64,000 nt of DNA from Helichrysum umbraculigerum (lineage: Eukaryota > Streptophyta > Magnoliopsida > Asterales > Asteraceae), in NCBI GenBank assembly GCA_949592205.1, contig CATIUR010000004.1, positions 92,030,337 to 92,094,336 of the forward strand. Reading direction: 5' to 3'. The translations under genes were made by a program, and so were the position numbers. Shown one piece after another: positions 34,331 through 44,076 of this stretch. Within the stretch, counting starts at the first letter, position 1, and each line of letters starts with the position of its first letter. Under the pieces are notes generated by a model. The model was not told the DNA's origin. It searched no databases and saw only the letters and a program-made list of their open reading frames with translations.

Positions 34331-34783
34331 TGGAATGTTATCCAAAGTATAAGTTTAGTGGGTTGTTCGCCCAAAGTTTAGTTTACGTGGGATGTTACCC
34401 AAAACAGATACGTGGGATGTTACCCAAAATGTCAGTTTAAAACACGTGCTGGTCGTTCTCCAGCGGTTTACAAACAGTACCGGTCGTTCTCCGGCCAAAT
34501 ACGCACGGGTCGTTCTCCCGTTTAAATAAAACAGTTTAATACGCACGGGTCGTTCTCTCGTCCAAACACTGCTGGTCGTTCTCCAGCGAAACACGGTACC
34601 GGTCGTTCTCCGGTCAATACGCATGGGTCGTTCTCCCATCCAAAGACGCACGGGTCGTTCTCCCGTCCAGTGGCCAGTCGTTCTCTGGCGCTAAAATACG
34701 TTGCTGGTCGTTCTCCAGCGTTTTCATAAAAGTACCGGTCGTTCTCCGGCCAAATCAAAACAGTTTACCGGTCGTTCTCCGGT
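34331..34783 (-). repeat. TE-4 array of about 16 covarying mini-hairpins
   Basis: Twelve units on the plus strand have the loop TCGTTCT inside a 5 bp stem whose sequence changes on both sides together: GCTGG/CCAGC (34448, 34571, 34703), ACCGG/CCGGT or CCGGC (about 34479, 34598, 34733, 34767), ACGGG/CCCGT (34505, 34650), ATGGG/CCCAT (34623), GCCAG/CTGGC (34673). One unit has a mismatch (34545). Four more at the left (34331, 34359, 34388, 34413) have TGGG/CCCA or TGGA/TCCA stems around ATGTTA or TTGTTCG loops. The array lies in the predicted second leader intron. Confidence 0.9.
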
Positions 34784-35395
34784 CTAGTTAAAACAGTTTG
34801 TCAAATAGTTTATCACGTTTGGTTAGTTTATAGTATGAAAATGTTATTTCATAAACAAAGTTCGCACAACAGTTCAATAGGTCAAAATAATCTAATAGTT
34901 CGAGTAAAATACGTATGATAAGCAATCATGTAAGTAAAAGCAGTTATGGCAATTAATAAAATAGTTAAACAGTTTAAACAGTTGACTATGTTTTCCACCC
35001 CAAAGTAGTTAAAACAGTAAAAGTAGGGGCTGTGAACTCACCTGTTGAGTTAAGTAGTGCGAGTGCTAGCAAACCTAAGCCCAAGTACAGTCCGAGATCT
35101 CCTAACGTCCTAAACGTACGAGATTTAATAAGTATGTGGATGTCTAAACTAATCATCCATGCTAGTGTTTGTACAACCAAGTCACGTCCAAATCGTTCGT
35201 TTAAATGTTTACATTTGTATTTCGTATTTGTGATGATGTATACGATTTGTTGGTGATAGTTCAAGATCATAAATCTCATTAAAATAGCGCGTTTGTAATG
35301 TTTGTAAAGTTTACATATGGTATCGTATGTAAATACTCGTTATCGATTAAGTTCGACACTTAGTGTAAAAATAGTTTGTAAAGTTTCTGTTTTAT

Positions 35396-35632
35396 GCGAC
35401 ACAAAGTTTGCTATGCGACACAAGGGTTGTGTCGCATAGGAATGCGACACAAGAGCTTAGCGACACAAGGGTTGTGTCGCAGAAGCTATCGGTGCTAAAT
35501 CAATAGCGACATAGGGGTTGTGTCGCAGAGGGTCTACGACACAATGGTGCGACATAGTAGTACGACACAAAATACGACACAATATTGTTTATGCGACACA
35601 AGCCTGTGACACAAGCGTTGTGTCGCAAAGAT
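35396..35632 (-). repeat. TE-4 GCGACACAA/TTGTGTCGC array
   Basis: At least four units pair GCGACACAA (or GCGACATAG, GTGACACAA) with TTGTGTCGC across a three-base spacer, for example at 35415-35435 and 35460-35480. Several unpaired GCGACACAA half-words lie between them. The array lies in the predicted first leader intron. Confidence 0.85.
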
Positions 35633-38302
35633 GAACACCCAGACAGACCCCAGCGACTGTCGCGTTTTTCCGATCCAAAACCCAAATCTAACGCATTTTC
35701 AGGCTATAAAATCATGTTTTCTTTGTTGTTTAGATTATAACTAAATATATTAAACACTAAATATTAACTAAAACTTCAAAATCTAAGGATTTACGGAAAA
35801 TGTCGGAAACTTACGAGTGTCGGATTTGAAATCCGAAAAGGTAGAAATGTAGATCGTGATGTCGTGGTCGTTTTTCTCTAAATGGTCCAAGCGATTAGAG
35901 GTCGTTTTGTGGTAGTTTTAGGTGATTTTTGGTGGTAGTGGTTTAGAGAAAAGAGAGAGATGAGAGAAAGAAAGATGGAGAGAAATGAGAAAGTGAGGAG
36001 GGAAAATGAGGTTTTGTCTCCTTTTTCCTTCCTCCGTGTTTGCGCTCCGTGTTGGTTTACCCGATCGTTAAATGTTACTTTATTTTAACTAATACATTTT
36101 TAAATACGTATTTCATTATATTTTTAAATTAGGACATTTTTATAAAACCCATTTAATTAAGTTACAAAATGTTAAACTTTGTTTTATTTTAAATTTTACG
36201 AGGTATATGTTATTCGCTACGAAATACTTGTAAATATTATCAATATAATATTTATTAGACGTTTACGTTATTTAATAACTTTAATTTATTAAATAGTTTT
36301 GTTCACCAACAGTCGTATATTTTTGTTTCGTTTGTTCCAATTGTTTCGTACATAATTATAACAAATTATGAATCGTAACACTACGCGTATTAACTAGTTG
36401 GGCTTTACTAGACTTACCTCTAAAATGTGTTGTGAATTCACTCAAGTAGGGAATTAGCCTAAAATGCAAATGTTTAGCGTTAATAATTGTGTTTAAATTT
36501 GCGGGGTGTTACAAAACTGAACCAGAACAAAGATATAATTTTATATCTCATTAAAAGTATTTTTATAAAATACTTCAATTGAAAACTTATACGATTATAT
36601 TTTTAGAAATTTATCATTTGAAAAGATTATACTACATAACGATCGGGTAAACGAACACGAAGCAAAATTACAAACCAACCTTAATTATTGGGGTCGGTTA
36701 TACCCAACCAACCCCAATAATTCATTCAAACCAAAACTCAGACTCATCTCTCTCTCGACCTCTTTCTCTTTCGGTTCTCTTCATCAAACCACAACCAACA
36801 ACATTAACAACAACACACAAGAATCAGTAGCATCAACAGCATAATCATCATCTTCTTCTTCATAATTAATCCTCATCAACATCGTGCACATCATCAACAT
36901 TACTCACGGCTTCAATTTTCGAATTGTAAGAAATTAACCAACTCCTTTTACTTGTTTCAAATTTATAATACTTATAATATAATGTATTAGTGTTCCATCT
37001 ATGCATTATACCCGAAACTTGAATTAAAAACTGGTTTGTCGAATGAACTGCACGAACAGTCTGTTTTTGAGCTTTGACCCGTCCGGGTTGGGGTTCAGAC
37101 CCGTTCGGGTTAGTGTCCAGACCCGCTCGGGTGAGGGTGTAAACCCGTTCGGATGAGGGGGGAGCTAGACCCGTCCGGGTGAGGGTGTATTTATATATTA
37201 TAAAATATATAAAATAGCGCGGTTCATTATAAGTGTTCTATTTATATTTTCATTAATAAACCTTGACTTCACAAATATCACTCTAAAACCCTCGAAATGT
37301 GATATAAGATTTTTAAAATATAAATTAGACACTTCAAACATAATTTAATCGGATAAACATTAAAACAGATAATCTATTAGACATCCATTGACTCATTTAA
37401 AAATCTCGCATGATTAGGATACTAGGAGATTGCACACTATCTATTCCGTGTCGGATATATTCATTGCTCGGTGACTCAGGTGAGTCTCACAGCCCCACTT
37501 TTATTGCTTTAACTGATTTAAAATTTGGGGTGAGATACAACACTTACTTGTTTTCGTGATCACAGTTATTCGGTTAGTTAATTTAATTATTAACTCGGTT
37601 AAACATATTTGATTATCATTGTTGGTTTTGATTTTCTTTGTTCGGGTATTGCATGAGTGTTTTAATACGGGAAAATCCTCATCATTGCATGGTTCGTTAA
37701 CTTAATAAGGCGCGATTACTAAAAGATAGATCTATCATGGGAGTGACGTCCCCGTCCGGGTTGCTAGCTACAACCACGTCCAAACGGGCATTTTAGTAAT
37801 TGTTATGGGTGTTGACACCGTTCGGGAGGCAGAAAATTGGGGTTAGGCCTCGAACCATGGCTTAATGCAATACAATGTCATTGTCGGTAAATCTAGTCGG
37901 AAACCTTAATTGGTTTATCATTGTTCAGTTATGTTGTTTAATCATTGTCAGTATTAAATCGTCGGATAATCATGTTGATCACATCATGTTTTATGATAAA
38001 CCTGTGAGATTCACTAGCTTTATAGCTGACCTTTTAGTGTTGTATTCTCAAGTGATCAGCTACAGTAGGATGGCCCTCAGGATAAGCTATCTATTATGAG
38101 TCGCACGCATCTACAAACAAATGAAGATTTTCTTGCATTATATTTTGTTAAACGTTATATATTAAAATCTTCGGAAATCATTTTACGAACTCGCTATTAT
38201 GTTGTAAACTTATGACTTAAACTCTGTACTACTTTTGTAATATTTAAAAACGTCTCATGTAGAGTCGTTTCCGCAAATCATGAAATCGGGGGTGTGTTAT
38301 AT

Positions 38303-38540
38303 ATTATTTATCAATAATCAAATAATCATAAGACGTGTAATATATTATTTTAATAATAATTAATTTTCTTGAAATATTATTATTATTATATATCATACAT
38401 CTAACACATAAACACCCAAGTACTTAAACATGTATCTATTATTTGTCACTTTTTTCCATCTTTTTCGCAAATATAGTCTATCATTTCAAGCATAGTAACA
38501 TATATATTTTATATCTCATTATCATCATCATTTATATATA
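38303..38540. other. AT-rich spacer with no gene
   Basis: Simple AT-rich DNA with ATTATTATTA runs. No ORF or element border was found until the 9 bp duplication TTATATATA at 38532-38540. Confidence 0.6.
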
Positions 38541-39260
38541 GGGTTTATGGACCAGATCGCCAACGTACTTTACTTTTTGTCCCAATGTCACCAATAAACC
38601 GGTTTTATTACCAAGGTTGACACCAAACTTTTTACTTTTGTCTCAATGTCACCAACGAACTAATTTTATTACCAATGTCGACAACGAACTTGTTAAATAT
38701 GTTTTGAGGTCACCAAAGTACTTTTTTTAATGAGCTACGTTTTGAATTTGTTGATGTGGTGTTGCCATGCATTTCATTTATGTGACCAGACTTCCATGTA
38801 AGCTAAACATGTATACGTACGGTTAACTTCATCTTCTCCGACCGACTAACATGTAATTTTGGGTTACGTTTTTGATTAAAAAATTGTAGTAATTGCGTTT
38901 GGATTCACTGGAAAAGTGGTGATTATCGTAAAGCAATCAAAAATTACATGTTATTCGATAGGAGAAGAAGAATTAACCATACATGTACAAGTTTAGCTTG
39001 CGTGGAAGCCTGGTCACATAAATGAAATGCATGGCAACACCACATCAACAAATTCAAAACGTAGCTCTTTAAAAAAAAGGTATTTTGGTGACCTCAAAAC
39101 ATATTTAACAAGTTCGTTGTCGACATTGGTAATAAAATTCGTTCGTTGGTGACATTGAGACAAAAGTAAAAAGTTTGGTGTCGACCTTGGTAATAAAACC
39201 GGTTCATTGGTGACATTGGGACAAAAAGTAAAGTACGTTGGCGATCTGGTCCATAAACCC
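38541..39260. mobile_element. 720 bp foldback element with about 330 bp arms
   Basis: It begins GGGTTTATGGACCAGATCGC and ends with the reverse complement. The arms pair over roughly 330 bp each with a loop of about 40 bp near 38890-38930. TTATATATA flanks both ends (38532-38540, 39261-39269), a 9 bp duplication typical of Mutator-like elements. No coding capacity; the 63-residue frame inside (39094-39285) is arm sequence. Transcripts would fold into a long hairpin. Confidence 0.82.
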
Positions 39261-39269
39261 TTATATATA

Positions 39270-39635
39270 AGATGACATCTCCCATATTGACTGTGAGATC
39301 GATCGGTGACGGACTCCCATGATCAGTTTTACCCCAATTGATATTATCTAAACTTTTTATGTCAACAATAATAAGTCTTAGTTCTCACCTAAATATCATC
39401 AACTTAACACTTATAATGTGTACATTAACCACTAAATTCCATCATGCATAATTTTTAGTGTTTGAATGTTTATCAAATTATCATTCTCATTAAATTAATA
39501 TTTGCATTCTTAAAAACATATAAAAAGTAGACAACAACATTACAATTAGCTTAACGCATTAGAAAAATCATCATTGTACCAAATTTGAGTAGATAGTGTA
39601 CTTTTTTAAAAGTAATTTCAATGACTATAACCTTT
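39270..39635. other. AT-rich spacer with no gene
   Basis: No feature can be supported apart from the 10 bp duplication of the next element at its end. Confidence 0.6.
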
Positions 39636-39645
39636 TATGTTTATA

Positions 39646-40447
39646 AGGTGGAGTTCAAATGAGAATAAGAATTTGTGTGAGAATGATGGAACCAATGATA
39701 TTGTGCCATTGTACAAAGAGAATGTTCCAAATGTACAAAACCCATTTACTCCTAACATCAATTATCTCACAAACGACAAATCGAAAAATTATGAAAATTG
39801 CACCATTAAATTCAACGTTTTCTCCTCTTCGATTTGCCTTCTCTCAAAGTATACTTTCGACGAGTTTTTTTTTCCATCTTTTTTAGTGGGTATCACATTT
39901 ACAAACACATGTGTTAAAGTGTTGCGTTTAGGGTTTGGGGTTTAGGGGTTAGGGTTTAGGGTTTGGGGTTTGGGGTTTCGGGGCGAAACCCCAAACCCCC
40001 AACCCTAACCCTAAACCCTAACCCATAAACCTCAAACCCTAAACCCTAAACGCTTTACAAAAATCTAAACCCTGAATCATACTAAACCCTAAACCCTGCT
40101 AAACCCTAACCCCAAATTCTAAACCCTAAACCCTAGCCCTAAGCCCTACCCTAACCACAAATTAAATGTACAACCAATCACTGACACATGTGTTACTAAT
40201 TTGTAAATCCACCAAAAAATGAAAAAAAAAAAAAAAAAGTTGTCAAAAGTATGCCTTGAGGGACGGCAAATCGAAAAGGAGAAAACGTTGAATTTTATGG
40301 TGTAATTTTCATGATTTTTCGACTTACCGTTTGTGAGATATTTGAGTTTCAAAGATGTGGGTGAAATGAGTATTTGATGAAAATGAGTGGTTGAGATTGA
40401 TTCCCCTATTTTCACTCAAAATTGATGTACTCATTTGAACTCTACTC
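39646..40447. mobile_element. 802 bp Mutator-like foldback element with telomere-like core
   Basis: The ends AGGTGGAGTTCAAATGAG and (inverted) GAGTAGAGTTCAAATGAG open imperfect inverted repeats of about 270 bp, including CGTTTTCTCC and ATCTCACAAACG blocks. TATGTTTATA flanks it on both sides (39636-39645, 40448-40457), a 10 bp duplication. The frames of 102 and 89 residues inside are the two arms read in opposite directions and are not genes. Confidence 0.82.
39926..40156. repeat. Interstitial telomere-like repeats, head to head
   Basis: TTTAGGG and TTTGGGG variants run to about 39978. A small palindrome TTTCGGGGCGAAA follows, and the sequence then continues as CCCTAAA variants to 40156. The two orientations meet at the centre of the foldback element. 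Confidence 0.9.
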
Positions 40448-40457
40448 TATGTTTATA

Positions 40458-41770
40458 TTATTTTTTTTTGAAGCGTTTACTAACTTTTATTTATCATAAA
40501 TTTTTTCTCAAAATCTCACTCTACTGTACATAAAAAGAAATCCATTGCTTTTTCTTAAATTTAGCATTTATAACTATCGTTCTCAAACATATATTTATCT
40601 ATCTATCTATATCAATATCTATATCTTCTATCTATATTAATTAATATATATAAAAAAAACCTTAAAAGAATAACACCCTTTAATTTCTAGAAAATCATTC
40701 ATTAACCAACCCTTAGATTAATCCATGACATCATTTTATTAATTAATTGTGAAGTAAAATACTACTATGCCCTTGAATTATTTTAACTTACCATCCTCAA
40801 AATATCTTTTATTTGTTATAATAAACCCGTCATATAATATTTCATTTATGACTAATTTGCAATATTAGTTTCCACATTTTGTGCTATTTTCAAAATTCAA
40901 ATGAATAAATCAACATCACCCTTCTCTAAATTTCAATCGTTATTTCCAAAATTCAAATCAATGAGTTGGTGTTAGGTTTATTCGTACGCAGGAAGAACCA
41001 CTCCATTTAATTTACAAAATTCCAATGGTATCAAATAAGCTCCCTAGCTACCTATTCTCACTTTGATTTAATTCGATTCACAAAAGATGCAAATGAGAAA
41101 CGTTCTCAATTTCATGAAAATAACACAAAAGAAAATAACATATACCGGTGGTAAGTTGGGCGGGGTCTGACAAAACGGTTCAGTTTAAGTATGGCTCGAT
41201 AGCACAGGTCAGGTTGAGTTGACCCAAAACACATTTTTGTACATTTTCTTTTAATTTTCTATAGATATAGATATTAATGCATTAAATATGATTACAAATC
41301 ATAGTTATTTTCATCTTGAGGAGGTTGTATACATTAGAAATACACATTTGGAAATTTTCAGTTCGTTTGACCCTGTTCTGTATAGCTAAGTATATCGGTG
41401 GGCTCATAAGAATTTTATGAACTGAATCGACGCTATCAATGATTTTTATTGATGAAAATTAGCATAAAAGTACTTTTAATGGGTAAGTTCTCTGCAAAAC
41501 GGAATCTTGTTTTTTAAACGAAAGTTAATGGAAATTTAATTTCACGGTAAATTTATACAAATAAGAAAATTCATTGATGTTTGTGTAATTTTATATCATA
41601 GGTAACATGACCAATTCAGTGGGAGACGACTATGAAAACTCTCGTATCAAGGGGACTGGAAAACAGTTATGAACTGGGCCATTCTTTTGTCTAAATAGCT
41701 TCAACGATTATGATTGGAGGTTAATGCTGGGATTGTGAAGAGAATGGAAAAAACGTCTACCATTGAGAAG
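40458..41770. other. Intergenic, AT-rich, no gene recognised
   Basis: It contains a short (TATC)n-like run near 40590-40640. About 41635-41770 has less AT-biased sequence that could be an old exon fragment, but no family could be named. TE-7 is inserted right after it. Confidence 0.5.
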
Positions 41771-41775
41771 ATTAG

Positions 41776-42141
41776 TGATACAGAACGCACGTGAGCTGCT
41801 GCACATGGTTCATTAAAGTCAATCAAGTCAAACGGTCATCGCGGGTCAAACAGTTAGTTACTTCCGTTAGATCAAACGATTAGTTGTGGTTCTATTAATA
41901 AGTCGTTACTGTGGGTGAATAAATAGGGCAAACCAGCTCCATTGTTAGTTTAGCTTTTGATAATCCAATTTCTCTGTAACTCTCAATTCATACTTGTAAT
42001 TCATCTGATCACGATTTCGATTGTAATCATTTGGCTAAATAGTGAACAGTGATTTTGAATTCCATTCAGTAAGTGAGTTCTTAATTATGTTTCCGTTTGA
42101 ATTTCAATTCACAGTTATGTTTTCTAATTCGAACTGTATCA
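41776..42141 (+). repeat. TE-7 5' LTR
   Basis: TGATACAGAACGCACGTG to CGAACTGTATCA. By eye about eight substitutions and one 3-base indel (GCTGCTGCAC/GCTGCAC) separate it from the 3' copy. Confidence 0.95.
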
Positions 42142-42143
42142 TT

Positions 42144-42154
42144 TGGTATCAGAG
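42144..42154 (+). other. TE-7 primer-binding site (tRNA-Met type)
   Basis: TGGTATCAGAG begins two bases after the LTR. The next bases diverge from the longer consensus. Confidence 0.88.
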
Positions 42155-42240
42155 ACCGATGCTGGCTTAATCGAATGTACGTAGCTTCAATTTGACAATT
42201 CAGTAATCAATTTGCAGATTCACCGTTTCGATTTAAAATA

Positions 42241-44076
42241 ATGGTTAATACGCGCGCACGTGAGGAAAATTCTGAGGATCCGATTACTAGAACTGAACTG
42301 AGTGATGCTTTGACTAATTTGCAGCAATCACTTGATCGTATGAACAATAACATCATTGGATTACTGATTTTTCAGCAGTTCGCCACCGGTGAACTTAACC
42401 GATTGAACGCCGGTGCCGGAGGTAATCAATGTGGAGGTCAAACTCAGTACGGCAAATTGACTATGTTTGATTTTCCTAAGTTCAACGGTGAAGATGTGGA
42501 GGGATGGCTCTACAGAGTACAACAGTTTTTTCAACTTGATGAGATCAACAACAATCAAAAGGTGAAACTCGTTTCTATGCATCTTTTTGATAAAGCACTT
42601 AGTTGGCACCAACAGTTTATAAGACGACATGGCGAAGATGTAGATTGGGAATTGTATGAATCTGAGGTGAAAAAACGATTTGCACAGGTTTTTGCTATAG
42701 TAGCTCTTAAGAACTTGAAACAGACTACTAATGTACAGGTTTACCAAGACTTATTTGAAACACTGCTTAATAAAGTAGAATTGAGTGAGGTGTATGCTGT
42801 TAGTCTATTCATTGATGGACTGAAAGATGAGATAGGTATGGCAATTAGGATGTTTAAACCGACCACACTTGTTGATGCGTATTGCTTAGCCAAAATGCAA
42901 GAAGCAACTCTTGAAGCGGTTAAGACTAGATTTACACCAATATTACCTACACCTAAGTATACTAGCTACAATAGCAGACAATTGGCTTTACCTCCTGCTC
43001 AGGTTCCTTTAGCACTACCTGCACCACCTATGAAACACATTAATGGTAAAACAGGTTTTAGCCCTGGTGCTAGTACTTCCAAGAACTATAATGCTCCAAT
43101 AAGAAGGCAGCTGTCCCAAAAAGAATATGAAGAGAAAAGAGCCAATAATCAATGTTTTTATTGTGACCAAAGGTATACACCTAGTCATAAGTGTCCCGGA
43201 CAGATGTATGCACTAGAAGTGATGGGAGTAGATGATGGAATAGAGAATGAAACTAGTGAATTAGTGGCCACTGAAAGTGATGAGGAGGAAGGTACTTATG
43301 TTTCTACTGTTGATGTCACCCCACAAATCTCAATACATGCACTCACTGGAGTCCCCGCTTATCATACCATGAGGTTCAAAGGTTTAGTTGGAAAACATAC
43401 ACTGCACATGCTTGTAGACTCAGGAAGTACTCATAACTTTTTGGATTTACAAACAGCACAAAAGATAGGGTGTAGAATGAAAAGTACTTGTCCTCTGCAA
43501 GTATCATTGGCTAATGGCCAGGTCATCACTAGTGTGTATGAATGCAAGGGATTTGTGTGGACAATTCAAGGTCATAAGTATGTCTCTGATGTGATGATCC
43601 TACCACTGGGAGGATGTGAATTTGTGTTGGGAGTTCAATGGCTTGCCACCTTGGGAGTCATCAAAATGAACTTCAAGGATTTGGTGATGGAGTACACTTA
43701 TGGTAAGAGGAGGGTAGTACTCAGAGGTACCAAACAGTCAACCATTCAGTGGATGAAAAGCAAGAAAAAGATTTCAAATGGTCAAAGTGCAGAGTTGTCC
43801 AGTATGACTTTGTGTGTGTATCCTGCTGAACTAATGCAATTAAATGATAACAAGTGTGATAATCCTACCCCAACACTACCAGTAGCAATACAAGACGTGA
43901 TGGATGAGTTTCAAGACGTTTTTGCTGTTCCCACTGAGTTACCACCAAAAAGAAGTCATGATCACAAAATCACTCTAATGCCTAATACTCCACCAATAAA
44001 CATCAGACCCTACAAACACCCACCCAACCAAAAGGATGCCATTGAACTGATGGTGAAAGAGTTAATGGAATCAGGG
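42241..44076 (+). CDS. TE-7 gag-protease part of the polyprotein
   Basis: The ATG at 42241 opens MVNTRAREENSEDP. A gag core follows (FPKFNGEDVEGWLYRVQQFF, ALSWHQQF), then a zinc knuckle of the plant chromovirus type, CFYCDQRYTPSHKC, at about residues 302-315. The aspartic protease site is LVDSGSTHNFL near residue 394. The linker into RT reads ELPPKRSHDHKITLMP. The frame should run into RT, but one base is missing in the G run at 44074-44076, so the printed frame drifts and stops at 44170-44172. Gag packages RNA, and protease cuts the polyprotein. Gag and protease themselves look intact. Confidence 0.92.

Larger units (their letters stand above)
33843..36513 (-). mobile_element. TE-4: 2.67 kb solo LTR, minus strand, with two hairpin arrays
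   Basis: The ends TGTAACACCCCC and GGGGTGTTACA are flanked by AAACT (33838-33842, 36514-36518). There is no internal region or partner LTR. On the minus strand it has a leader donor GTAAGT (intron from 35814) and a mini-exon 35109-35042 starting GGACGTTAGGAGATC-like after TTTAG. The donor GTGAGTTCACAGCCCC follows at 35041, then an acceptor TTTTTCAG at 34173. The same blocks are in TE-1 and TE-5, which fixes the orientation. Its minus-strand 3' end, GCTTCCGCTAAACG...GGGGGTGTTACA, also matches theirs. Confidence 0.82.
4366..38297 (+). mobile_element. TE-1: degenerate chromovirus-like Ty3/gypsy element, host of the nest
   Basis: TE-1 is the outermost element. Its 5' LTR is 4366-5159 continued at 20143-21778, and its 3' LTR is 33533-33842 continued at 36519-38297. 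TATAT flanks both sides (4361-4365, 38298-38302). It has a tRNA-Met primer site at 21782, a broken gag, and a short 3' remnant with TTCGGGACGAAATTC before the 3' LTR. No protease-complete, RT, RNase H or integrase sequence remains. After removing insertions the internal region is only about 2.2 kb. TE-2, TE-3 and TE-4 are inserted in it, each with its own 5 bp duplication. The gag type and LTR ends suggest the Tekay/Del group; this assignment is inferred. Confidence 0.85.
33533..38297 (+). repeat. TE-1 3' LTR, split by TE-4
   Basis: The parts are 33533-33842 and 36519-38297. Compared with the 5' copy it has lost a block between the word array and about 20630, and a short block near the end (around 38265). 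It keeps five ACCCG-type words (about 37077-37185), the mini-exon at 37418-37479 and the GTGAGTCTCAC donor. The acceptor CTCAGG is changed to CTCAAG near 38050. The final CA is not preserved; the LTR ends GGTGTGT before TATAT. Confidence 0.8.

Noticed and set aside
34355..34758. Minus-strand frames of 98 and 78 residues with repeated GERP-like text
   Set aside because: They are translations of the hairpin array in two frames.
34331..35632. CRISPR-like look of the regularly spaced repeats in TE-4
   Set aside because: This is plant DNA inside an LTR with target duplications. The repeats are short hairpins with changing stems, and there are no cas genes.
21302..38099. Repeated 74-residue frame (21302-21526 and 37875-38099) as a conserved small gene
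   Set aside because: It is present in both only because both are TE-1 LTR copies; it spans a predicted intron and acceptor.
39926..40156. Chromosome end or telomere fusion
   Set aside because: The repeats are degenerate, short, and lie at the centre of a transposon with a 10 bp target duplication.
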